Shown: positions 10,959-23,900 of the stretch, piece by piece
Position numbering within the stretch: the stretch's first letter is position 1
Layout: every line of letters begins with the position of its first letter
Source: Priapulus caudatus
Lineage: Eukaryota > Priapulida > Priapulimorpha > Priapulimorphida > Priapulidae
NCBI RefSeq assembly: GCF_000485595.1
Contig: NW_014577490.1
Location: 14,291 to 42,921 of the forward strand
Direction of reading: 5' to 3'
Length of the DNA: 28,631 bases
Program-made: the position numbers and the translations under genes
The notes under the pieces: model-generated
What the model saw: the letters and a program-made list of their open reading frames with translations, nothing else
Told to the model about the DNA's origin: nothing
Database searches by the model: none

Positions 10959-13900
10959 TATATTATATATATAATGATATTATTCATATATATTATTATA
11001 TATTATATAAATAAGATGGTAATAGTTAACATCTTTGCTCACTCCACAACACTGAAGTTGCTGTAGGTCTGGAGGGCGAGGACGTCGTAGGCACCAGCTG
11101 AGGGCAGGTCCCTCCCATGATGAGAGCGATGCCTCATGCGCGTAGAAGAGACCGGAAGTGCTGTGGATCGCACAGGGCAGCGGGCAAGCTCACACAGCCC
11201 GACCGTGTACGCTGCACCGGCGCTGCTGGTAGGCAAGCACGTCACCTGGCAGCTCGTCGGAAGCAATCGCGTGCTTGTAACTGGGTGTAGGGGGTTCATG
11301 TGGCGGCAGTTCGTCGGCAAGCGAAGCAGGCAGCGAGACGATGGGCAAGCAGTAGCGCAGGCAGCTTCTATGAGCTGCAACACAGCAACCGCCAGCAGCA
11401 GCAACAGCAAGGAACTAGGCACAGCACCACCTGAGCAGGCTACAAGGACTAACCAAACCGGACCATCGGGAGGCGAGCAGCAGCAGCAGCATCTGAACCA
11501 CCAACCAGCAGCAACCGCTGGCCGGTCTGGGCCGGGGCCTTGGAGCCGAATTCTCAAACCTGACCACCACCACCAACCCATACACAACCATCATCCAGCA
11601 GCACCCACAGCAACGCACCAGCACCGACACACCCATCATCATCAATCAGACAGCAGCAAGCAAGGCAGCAGCAACAACCACACAGCAGCAGCAGCCGCTG
11701 CGACCGCTGCCGGCTGCCGCCGCATGGCCAAGCTTGGGAATATTTTTTTTGTTCGCGGGCCGCGCGAGCGCCCCCGTGGGCGCATGAATTTTTGGTCGGT
11801 GTTTTTCAAATATAGAAAGCATGCGTGCCAAGAGGACGCACCACCACCAGCAGCACTATCAGCTACCACCAAACCGACAAAACCAACCGGGACAACCCCG
11901 ACCAGCAGTCAAACCTACTCACCAAGCAGCGAAAGAAAACCACTCTTTACCAAAAAAGAAACAGCTTAGCAGCAACGACAAAACAACACGACCGATCTAC
12001 ACGCACCCACGCACACAACCATCATCAATCAGTAAGGGCAGCGGGCAGCAGCAGGCAGCAGCAGCAGCACAACCACAACACAGCACACAGCAGCACGCGC
12101 TGACACCGCTGCCCCAAAATCAAGGGCCGGGGGGCCAAAACATGAATGCTGCCAGAAAATGGGATGTTTGGCGCGCCAGCAGCACCACCACCGCCGCCGC
12201 CGCCAAAACCACCACCACCACCACCACCAGCAGCAGCAGCAGCATCAGCAGCAGCAGCAGCAGTCGCAGCAGTGGGCGGCGGGCGATACGAACCTGCGAT
12301 AGATCAGTCCGAGGAAGAGCAGGCCCAGCATGACGTAGCCGGCGTTGCTGAAGACGTTGTTGAACGCGCTCAGCACTCCCAGCGGATGCGCGCACAGGAA
12401 GTTGTAGTAGCAGATGTCCTCGTTACCCGTCACGTGCAGGACCTGAAGCCAATTAATTTATTAATTAACGAGGCAACGGGCGACGCCGTGCCGTGAAACG
12501 ATGTGTTCGGTTGAGGACACGCTCGGGATACAGGCGTTCATGCAGACGACACGCGGCAATCGGCTGTCGACGAGGGAGGCAGCCGACATTACTGTTAACA
12601 GCTAGCAGACGACACGCGGCGACCTCGACCCCTCCTCCCCCCCCCAAGAGAGATCCGGGGGCGGGAAGACGCTCTGATGCGACACTTTGGCGCCCTCTGG
12701 TGGTCTGGTATGCCGAGCACGATTAAACACATGACCTTGTCTGTCCAGGATGCCTGTGGCGATGACGTGTCAATGTTACGCAAGCTAAAAATCTCCATAG
12801 CTACCATCTACTGATGGTTGTCAACATTGCAAAAGCTATGACGACGTTGAAATCTTTATACCCGCTAGCTACTGATGGTTGTCAATATTTCTCAAGATAT
12901 AACGTGTCGTAGAAGGCGTCGTGGAATAAATCTGTCCAACCCCGAAATGGAAAACGGACATTAAAAAGAAAATTTTATCATTTTTTATAACCACGTTAAA
13001 ATATGCATGCCCAGTGCCCACTAGCTAGTGATGGCTGCCAAACATTTCGCAAGTTAGTATCACGTTAAAATATTCATACCCGCTAGCTACTGACGGTTGT
13101 CAATATTCCGTAACCTAGTACAACATTTAAATCTTCATAGCTACTAGCTAGTGATGATTGTAACATTTCACAAGCTATAACCACGTTGAAATCTGCATAC
13201 CTACTAACTACTGATGATTGTCAATATTCCGTAGGTTAGTACAGTATACACATTTTCACGTCTGTTAGCTATACTGACACCTGGTTACAGCAGTGTAGGT
13301 ACGCCTCACATGGAACAGCAGCCTGTAATGCATGCAGTCCAGGAATACCAGACGAATGACTTACCTCCTGGTACATGATCACTAGCTGAACCCTGTAATG
13401 CAGTGGTTCTTAACCTTTTTGAGTCATGGACCCCTTTGAGAATAGGGTAAAAGCTACAGACCCCTCCACAGAATGAAAGTGTCAATGACACTGTAGCTCA
13501 CCACAAAAAGGACACAAATGAGTGAGTGAGAAGAAGTCAGTTTTAATTGAGCAACCATCGACGTACATTATAGAAACGAAGAGTATATATGGGAGAATGC
13601 CCATTATATACTCTTGATAATTATGTGTAATTTTTTATGTGAAAATAAATGTTTGAGATGTGAAAGTCTGAGATGTGGGCGAGTGATGGCGTTACACCTA
13701 AATGATCGCCATTTAACGTTTTTATAATATTCAGATTTAGGCACTGCCTAAAAGCGGAGCTCCCAATGTGTAACGTGTACGATTGAGAGGATACGCTTAT
13801 TCCACGTAGCTGCTATATACCATGTGACAATGGTGTTTCCCTGCCCATAACACAACTTTTATCAAAGATTAATTGGTTGCATGGAAGTGTTTACTTCGTA

Positions 13901-16900
13901 TGATTTTTTCTAGGCGGTAGCACACGGTTGCCATCTGTATATTGCAATAATAATTTATAAACCAAAATGAATCACAATTTGTGACGGTAGATGGCGCTAT
14001 ACCCGCTTTGATGTTTCTTAGCGATGGCGTTCGAAATAAATAGGTTATGCTGCGTTCCGACATGTTTTGTAAAACTTTAATCTAATATAGACGTTTTATC
14101 GGCAGGGTGGAGAGGAAATACCAATTTTGTATAAGATATTGTCAATGAAATCTTGTAAAACGAACCAGACGAGTGTGACACCACAGACTGTTTGTTATCT
14201 GCGTGTCTATATAATATGCTATATAATTGCCAAAATCGACCTAATTTGCATAATTTTTTTTTAAATATCAAAACCCCTAGCCCTTATTCATTCACATACC
14301 AAAAATGAGCAAAATCCGTTGAACCTGAACTGACTAATGGCAATTCCCATTTTTGCCAAAAAATTGCCGTGGCTCGAAAGTACGTCGACTGGCGTGCTCC
14401 AAAATAGGACGTTCAATATGGGAGCATAGCAGTAACAACTATACCCAATTTCAAACATGTGGGTCAAACGGTTCCTCAGTTATCGTTGACCGTAGCCAAA
14501 TGTTGACAAAAGGACGGACGGACGGACGTACGACGGACGACGACCCATGGCAATAGCTCAGCTTGACGATGTCAAGGTGAGCTAAAAATGCACATGAGCA
14601 TATATACACAAAATTTAGCATGCGCCTTGTTCACGGACCCCAAAGGGGTCCTTGGACCACAGGTTAAGAACACCCGCTGCAATGCATGCAGTTCATGTAT
14701 ACAAATGGCTCACCTCCTGGTACGTGATCACCAGTTGAACAACGGGCAGAGAGTAAAAGATGGAGATGGTGATCAGATGCCAATGGTAGAGCTTGTATTT
14801 CTTGGTCAGCACTCGCCTGTCCTTGCGCGCCAGGTCGGCAACGTAGAGGAAGGTCTGCAACATAACAAGGAGGTCGGCACCAACGATCAGCAATGACGCG
14901 CTGTATCAACCGCTCACGTGACAAAAGCAGCTATTGCAAGAGCTCGCCTTACTTTTGCAATAAAATCAGATTTTGCAAGAACTCGCCAACTTTTCCAATA
15001 AAAGCAGATTTTGCAAGAGCTCGTAAACTTTTCCAATAAAAGCAGTTTTTGTCGGGACTATTAAAAACTTTTGGGATAAAAACAGCTTTTGCCAGGCCTC
15101 GCCAGTTTTGTGATAGTAAATCAACAGCTTTTGTAAGTGCTGTGTAGCACTTTTGTAGTAAAATGCACCAGCCTTTACAATTAAGCCAGCTCCCTACTGT
15201 TTTGCAATACTGTTCAACCGTGATTGTAATTTAATTTATTTTAATACGTAACCAGGTGATTTTTTATTAGATAAGTGGTGCATTCTGACAAAAGCAGTTT
15301 ATCTCTCATTACTGGTTCACAATCTCTTATCTGCAATTCTGAAATTTGAAAACCACGAAAACAGAGTTCTTTTTACGAAGCGTGTGCACAATGTGACCAA
15401 TTGGTGCTGAAGACAAACTAACGTGGCCGATGCTGGACCCAAGCAAGTGTGATGCGTCAGATGAGTTGTGTTTTCGTTTTTTTTTGTAATTTATAAATAT
15501 TAATGTGTTTGCCTAAGGTGTGCTGTTACATACCACACCAGCATATTACTATAATATACAGTATGTGTCGTACTACCGTTCAGCAATCTAAACTCGGTCA
15601 AAAATCTTCCTAAACTCTGAAACATGTCTAGCCCAAGGGCTTCGTGTACAGGGCAGCTTTTATTACATCCGCAGTTCCTACACGTTTTAGCATCTTTGCG
15701 AAAACTTGACTTGACAGCAAAGACGACATCAATTTATGATACATGGATGAGTACGCTCATGCACTTCACTACGTCAATTTTAAATTACATTTATCTACAT
15801 AGAATCATATATTATGTAAGATATAAAATGATGTGACATGCTGTAACATGATTACAATGATGAGGACGACAGTATATGTGATGTAGCGCAGAGGGGAGAG
15901 GGGGGGTGTCGCATGGCACGGCGTTTTGTGCCATGACGTGAAGTGACATGATGTTATATGATACGACACATGAAAAAAATATACATATATTCGCTATCCA
16001 ACTTGCATCAGATATTTGCTGTCGAATGGGAACCACTCGACTATTATATTACACATCAACTAGACGACACAGAAACCGTGTGCTCGGTCGGTGAGATGCA
16101 GTAACAACACCACTATCAAGTACACAGAACATACTCTACAATATATATATATATATACAACTACCTACATAGGTAGTCACAACAAAACAAGTGCACGAGT
16201 CGAATTCGCTCGTAAAAGTAGTTAGTAAAAAACGTAAACGAATACGCAATCGAAACAGAAAATGTAAAACCAAGTCGGATCACACGTGTTGCAGTCACTA
16301 CGAACGACAGCAGAGCAAAATAAATCAGTGCTACTCTAAGCAGACGCGGCCGCCACCGCTGCCATGCCGTGAACGACAACGACGGCGACGACAGCGGCTA
16401 CGATGTGCGAGAGACGGACCAACCTTCGAGCGCTCTTCCTGCATCTACATTACGCGCGACCCATGAAAAGAAACGTGGAATCTCGGCATTAACGAGGGAG
16501 TATACGTCGACCAGGATCTCGGCCGCTAATTGCAAGCACCCCCGAGGCGCGCATCCGCGATTGAATTCGGAATTCTCGCGAGACAGAGGAACGCGCATCG
16601 AAGATCCGATTCGCGGGGGTGAGCTAACTCACTCACTTGCGCGCGAGTGATATATGAACTAACGCCCCGAGAGAGCAATCAATTGTCAACGGCTCAACGC
16701 AGTGTCGCAAACAGCAGCGGTGCCGCTGTCTCCGACGTGTAGTCTCCGGATGGATGCACGGCCGTCCGCTGTCACCGTTAGATGCAGTTAGAGAGTTAGA
16801 ACCGGCACGTGTGCAATCGCGGGTAACTCTAATCTTACTTTAGTCTGGGATGAGTACAGGTACGGTATAGAGTACCGAAGTGTGACGTCACGTTGGCAAG

Positions 16901-17923
16901 ACAACCTACGGGGGCTGGTTCTACACAAGCCACTGGCTCCATAACATTAACTGCGTGAAAATGTTGTGCGTACGTAAAACACGAGTGTGTGCGCTGCAGA
17001 CAGCGGTAAAGCATCGGTAGCAAGTCGATCTTACAATATTTAATGAATAAGAAAAAAAAAATTTGCTTATTTTTTTTTTTTTTCACTTCCATCCTTTGGA
17101 AATCTATAAAAACTGCAATAATGACTCTCAGAATGATGGTTACAATCGGGTACAAAACACGACACGCAGTTAATGTTACCAGAGCATATGATTGTGTAGA
17201 ACCAGTAGGTTCGTTGTCATGCCACCGTGACGTCATCACTTCGGTACTCTATAGTGCCTTATCGGGAGGAGTGGGGGTATTATCGGGTGGTGCAACCTAA
17301 GATGACACGGCACACGACTGATCTCGGCGCCCCCTAGTGGTACAAAGGCATCGTGCGAAGACACGGCATCGTTAGCCTAATGATCGCACCAATGTCGATA
17401 TGCCTCGGGAAAACTCGTTGTGACGCGTGCCCGACTTCACGCAGTGGTTAGCGCGAAGTGGGGTCTGTGGGAGAGATGATGGGCCCCTCCAGCTGCTGCT
17501 GCTGCTACTCCTAATACTGCTGCTGCTACTTCTATCACTGCTACTGCTGCTGCCTTTAGCACCGCTGCTGCTGCTACTGCTGCTGCTACTGCTACTGCTG
17601 CTGCTGCTACTGCCATTGCTACTGGTGATATTTCTGCTTCTCCTAGTATTAGTATTACTACTTCTGCTGTTGCTGTTGCCATGACTATTACTACTACTAC
17701 TACTATTACTCTCTTAATAGATGCATGCTATTGTCATTTCTCCTCTCCAACTCAGGTTATTTAGAGCACCCTAATATCCCAGGCTAAAGAATGACTAATT
17801 CTACACTATTTGTACCTGTATAGGCCGAATTATTTGATCACTATTTAATTGCAACTTATACCTCACTAACAAAGATGATTTGGCTTCAGTAGGCTGTTTT
17901 ACTTATATTATTGATTACTCTTA

Positions 17924-17956
<33 letters not shown>

Positions 17957-20900
17957 GTCATTAGGCACGTTATTAGTCAGCCGAGCAACTAACCGTTTAA
18001 CATGGTAAAACCATTCACTAAAACCTCGCGATAACAGTGATAGGACGGCCGAGAGGCGTTCGGATGTTTTACGGCGCGCGACGACAGCTCGGCCCGGCTC
18101 ACCTTCGTGCGGACGATGTTCTTGTCAGTGTCGGCATCGTCCAGCATGTCGATCTCTCCCTCGTCTATCGTGCTGTCCGAGTCGTAGCCGGGGCTCGAGC
18201 TTGCCGCCCCGCCACCCTGCTGCTGCTTCTCACCTCCTCCTCCTCCTCCTCCTCCCTCCTCCTGCAATGGAACAATCCTTTATATAACTCACTCAAGGAG
18301 AAATGCCAAAGGTTGGGGTGGGGGGGGAGCGGTTACTTTCGGGACGCAGGTTTCCGTTCCGTGGAGGTGGTTTCATTGACTAGCCGCGACAGCACTCAAG
18401 GAAAATGTCTAAGTGTGTCCTTTATAGACAGACGTTCACTCTATCTGTCTATAGAGGTCAGTGCTAATGTGGGTTTTACTATATTGTTCGATGTAAACAT
18501 ACACTCGTGACTCATACGTAGCCCATAGCAAGCAATTAATGTCAGGATTATAACATCAAATCGTCCAGGTTTTTTGGATTTTTAACTAGTTGAGAAACAA
18601 TGTTATCAGGTAAGAATTTGAGGATACATCTAGTGCCGTTAGTAATTACTTTTCTTGTAAAACAATTCATGTAACAAAATTTTTACAAATATACACCATA
18701 GAAAATTCGTGACGTAGTCAATTTAACAGATATTGTGACTACTGACAAAAGACGGCCGACGTACCTGCTGCTGTACTACAGTGCCATAGTTGGATGAGCC
18801 TTCAGTTCTATTCACTATGGGATTCTCCAGATTTGAAGTGCTATCTAAGCCAGACAAGTGCTCATGCTCCCCACGGTGCTGCCTGCAGCAACATGAACAT
18901 ATTCGCTTAAACACTAGTGCAAACTCTCACAACTTACAATGCAATGTAATAATAATTATACATATGCAATATACAATGCAATAATAAATAATCGACGACC
19001 AAGCGTGATCAATCGTTGGTTGCAGAGGTCTAAACAGCCACAATAGCCACGAGCAACGAGTTCCCATACACCTGCTATGCCCACTTACATACAGCAATCA
19101 CACTCATACGCATCATGTATACGCACTCGAGCTACATTTGCGACAGGGGTTAAGCACAGGGCTACTAGTCACATCATACGTACGTAAGATAGTGAATGAA
19201 GGCGACAACTGCGGCGACCAGGTAGAAGAACAGGAAGACGCCGACGGTGACCCCGATCGCGATCATGTACTTGGTATCTGTCGGCAAGAAAAAAAATCCC
19301 ACGCAGCTGTGTTAACGGCCGCGGCTGCATCCCCACCCACTACGAGCTCGCAAATATGCCATGGTATTACGGCGTGTTCAATTCCAATTTTCTATGCTAT
19401 AACAGCAAAAATTCTGAAGTGTTTTTCAAGTTGCTGTAATCAGTAATATATCCGCTTAATTAGGCGAGACTACATTTCGCTACATTTTTTTCAGATTATG
19501 CGTTTTTGAGTAATGATTTCTAAATAAATCCTTTAACGGCCACGCAGCGTCCCCACCTCCTACGAGCTCGCAAATAGCTGGCGACCTTCCAAACAACCGC
19601 TTACGCAAACCTCCTCTACGATAACCGATCACCAAGTAGCAAATTAAATGCGCACGCCGAACCACGAATGGGCGACAGCTAACAGACGCCAGCGCCATCA
19701 AAGAAACGCGTAACGACAGCGATCCCTGCCCCCGAGCGAACATCATGAAATTAAGGGATTCAATCAGAAACTAACGGAATTCGCAAACTGAGACGGAAAT
19801 CGAGGTCAAGGACACTCAAGGACTCACAGCTGATGGACGGCTCGACGATGACGGACAACGTCTTCAGTCGTCCCAACCCGTGAATGGCGGCGGGTTCGAC
19901 GATGGCGATGTCCGTGCACGCGTAGTCGGTCGCTCGCACGACGAAGACAACGTAGAACGCCTTGTCCTTGAAGCGCGCCCGCTGCGACAACGACAACGCT
20001 CGTTTAACACGTGCATTACATTGTTAATTTGCATCATCCTCGTCGTTATATCAAGCGTTATCATCATCGTTATTATTGTTATAATTATTATGATTATTAA
20101 TAATACTCTTATCGTTATCGTTACTTTTGCCGCAATTGTTGCTGTAATTGTAATTGCAATTGTTGTTTTTGTTGGTGTTATTATTAAATTATTATTATTA
20201 TTATTATTGCTATCGTTATTATTATTATTATTATTATTATTGTAAATAACAATTAATTACAGGGAAATTTACCTCAACCGTGATGGCTGCTTGTTTTGTC
20301 ATCGTCTGGTACACACCGGTGAATTCCACGTTACGATCAAGGTCAAACACGGGACACTGGCAACAAATCAAGAAAGACGAAAGGCTCAGTATTTCACGTG
20401 GCGAATTCAGAACGCACGCCGGCACGTAATCGCTGCGACGCTAAAACGCATCATCCCATCCTCGACTCGGCCACATTCGCCTCTCCAGTATCCCCTCGTA
20501 TTTAAAATAACACTATTTTTTTCCGATTTTGAGAGTTTCCTTTCACAATCACACGTGTCCATACTGCACTGCATTCATTATTCATCGTAATCAGAGTGAG
20601 CGAGCTGTGCCAACTGCTTGCATTCACAAATCCAAGCATTCACACAAATCAGCACTTATTTCTCGTATCGCGCGCGGCAGGCACACGGCAACGATTGAGG
20701 GAAGACACACTGATTGTCCGAAGACAGATTTGAAGGAAATTGAAATCTGTGAAAGACTGTAAAAACTGAGAAAGATTTGTCTGTACAGCAAACAGGAGGT
20801 TTGGCAGGAATATAGGCTTCTTTTCTATGAAGCAGATACATTAAAACTTGTATATAAGTTGTTCAAGAGAAATGTCTGATGTGTCCTTTATAGACAGATG

Positions 20901-23900
20901 TCCGTACTACAGAGGTGAGGGCTAACACAGGTTTCAGTGCGCTTAGGACACCAAGGGGTCCATGCACGCACATACATACACTCTATACACACTAACGCAG
21001 ACACACGCACGGCCGTGCACTCACGCGTTAATACACTCTACACACATACTCATTTCACTCTCACTCACTCTACACCCCTACATATACTTTATACAGACAC
21101 ACACAGAGACACAGGCACGTGCATACACACACACGCACGCACGAACGCACACACGCATTAACGCACGTACGCACGCCCACACACTCATGAACACACGCAT
21201 GCACACACGCACACCCACACACCCTTACATTTGTGCTCTGTATCGACAGATCCATACACAGGCTGTCACTTGAAGTGGCTTTTACGGTAACACTGTGCAC
21301 TTCAGGGTCGTCTGGGAACTTAAACTCGTAGTAGATTGGTTCGGACGGCGACACGTCCAGCCTCCTCTCCTCATACATACTGAAACACGAAGCCATGCAC
21401 ATAGACAGCACACAACAACAGAGAGCATTCTTGTTCTCCTACTGCACACATACACACCCGAGTTTACTCTCAACTCGGGAATTATTTAAACAAAATATAC
21501 GAGTAATATTTCATATTCATCGACCAGTTACTTAGGGAATCAATGTTTTACGTGAAATAAACATGCGTACAAATGACACAACATTAATGCGATTCTCGTT
21601 TGAAAGAATTGATTATTTCGGAAGTTGCACAAAATTGCAGAGTAGACCTAGCGACGTTCCAGCGCTCAGGCACACTTTATGAGAAAACATATCAACTATA
21701 GAGTGGTTTGGAGTGGTCACTGAGAATATAATCAGTGAGAGCTACTCCACTGTCACCACTCCTGGTCCACACCTCGCCATTCCTACAACACTCTGGCAGC
21801 AGCACTTAATTCACGAAGGCACATCCAAGCACTGAGAGAAACCACACCATCGTAACAACACTAATATTATCAGTAAATTCACGGAGGCATACGTGGTCCC
21901 AGCATTACGAGAAACCTTTCCATAGTAAATACCATGTGTCCCTTTATCAAGAAAATCACGAAGGCACACCCCATCATTGAAAGAAACCACACCATCCTAA
22001 CAACACTCTAACAGCAGGAAATTCATGAAGGGACGCCCCAGCATTACGAGAAACCTTTCCATAGTAAATACCATGTGTCCCTTTATCGAGAAAATCACGA
22101 AGGCACACCCCATCATTGAGAGAAACCACACCATCCTAACAACACTCTAACAGCAGGAAATTCACGAAGGGACGCCCCAGAAAATTGCACGAAACCTTTC
22201 CATGATAAACACAACCAGTGTCATTACATCAATAAAATAACGTGGGGCAAACCTTAGCAGTAGCATTGCAGTAAATCTCTCTCTCTCTCCACAGCGAACA
22301 ACACCAGAAACGGCAATAAAATCGCAAAGGCACGCCCCAGCATTGTGATGAAGTCTTCCAAACTGAACAACACTGTCACCACACTAACAACACCGCGAAA
22401 ACGCATGCCAGACGGACGCAGTAGAAACTCCACTTACCCTATCTCAAAGTTCTCCAGTTGCTGCGCGTAGAGCGTGAAGGCTGTGAGGTTAGGACTGAAT
22501 GTGGAGATGTCGACGTAGGCCAGCTGCTTGCGGTCGACGCTGCGGCGTCCACTCCTGTAGTTCTCCGTGGGACACAGCGTCCGGTTGACCGTGCTGTAGT
22601 CGAACCTGTAAGAGACACGCCATTAGTGCTCGTCCCCAGCAGGCTGTTAGCCAGGAAAAAAATCAGGGAGTCTCACCATCTGAGCAAAGGGGGATGTTGC
22701 GGGCGTGAAGCGCCCCAGGGGGAGGGCCTTACCTTAAAATGGAGGAAGTTTAGTCTGAAATGCCAAAAAGACAGCAATCTGATATGATTTTATATTCTTA
22801 TAAGCGCTGCTGTCAGTTATACAAGGTGTATAATATATAAAATTGGGCCACCCTCATGCCATCTCTATCAAATTTCATTCGTCTCATCCAAGAATAGGAC
22901 AGGTAGACTGGTCTCTGGCTAACACACTCGTTCCCAGCACTGCTGGGAGAAGCACAGTGCAGGGTAGCTCTAGAACCTATAGCCCTTCACTCTGCCACAG
23001 GCCTGTGGCAGAGCGAAGGGCTATAGTTCTATAGCTAAGTGCAGGAAAGCAGGGACATGATAAGGGGCAATTCTATGCTTTGGTGTACAGCAACCAAAAA
23101 ATAAATCCCTGGAGGGAGTACGTGAACGAGAGATTCATTCATGTACTCCTGGTGATAGGATTGCAATTGCAGTCGTAATGAATGATTGCGATTGCAGTCA
23201 TAATGGTAGTAATAATAGTGAATGACGTGCCCTCGCTATACCTTTGATGTCAACCCGACTCGGCTCGCGTGCGTGACACATTCAATCAGACTGTGTAAAT
23301 TGACATCACCTAAGCCATTTCACTAGTGATGACCTGATGATCATTTGTCTTATCAATGGGATGTCACATATATTATTGTAAATATCATCAATTTCAGTTT
23401 TATACTGCCTGATGATATCTTATTTGCAAAATTTATTTTAATTGTAACGTTGTTAACACTAGTTTTGCAATAAACCTAAATTATCTATCTATCTATCTAC
23501 CTATGATCGATTATCGTATTATTGTATCGAGTAATTTATTTTAGGAAAAATTATCATCAAACAAAAAACAGTTGATTTAAAAAAAATAACTATTTTAGAA
23601 GAAATTATCATAGTATAATCATTATCAATTAGCAATGTCTTGAATAAACAAATCTTCGACAGTTGTCTGGTTAATTTATTGCTTTCATTATAGCTTGGAG
23701 TTCAGTGGGTACAAGGTTTCAGTCATCCAATATCTAGCATTTACAATCAATGGGATTAACACACTGTTGGCAAGTGTTTGAGTCAATACTATTCCCATGT
23801 CGAATATGCGTCCCTGTTTGATTGGTACTGTATCTTAATGGCACTGCGATCGTAAATAAAATCCGCATTGAAACGTGTCGGAAACGTGACGCACATAACA

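Larger units (their letters stand above)
13401..14676. mobile_element. Non-autonomous hAT element, 1.28 kb
   Basis: The left end CAGTGGTTCTTAACC and inverted right end CGGGTGTTCTTAACC share 12 of 15 bases, and both continue into GGACCCCTTTG-type sequence, a classic hAT terminus. Flanks CTGTAATG (13393-13400) and CTGCAATG (14677-14684) form an 8-bp target duplication with one mismatch. No transposase frame. It contains a nested GGACGG repeat near its right end and an AGATGGCGC site at 13989. Confidence 0.85.

Noticed and set aside
11136-11969. 277-codon plus-strand open frame, the longest in the window
   Set aside because: Mostly Gln/His/Pro/Thr from CAG/CCA repeats, antisense to the damaged SIDT exon, no domain or splice support.
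12595-12807. Minus-strand frame containing GIPDHQ, resembling the expected GIPKHFG block
   Set aside because: Only three residues match, no FYAMG follows, and the better candidate at 11139-11197 has several matching pieces in order.
17427-17684. Poly-Leu and Ala/Val frames on both strands
   Set aside because: Direct products of a CTG/CTA repeat.
20962-21273. Thr/His-rich 103-codon plus-strand frame
   Set aside because: Created by CA-rich repeats and overlaps exon c on the opposite strand.
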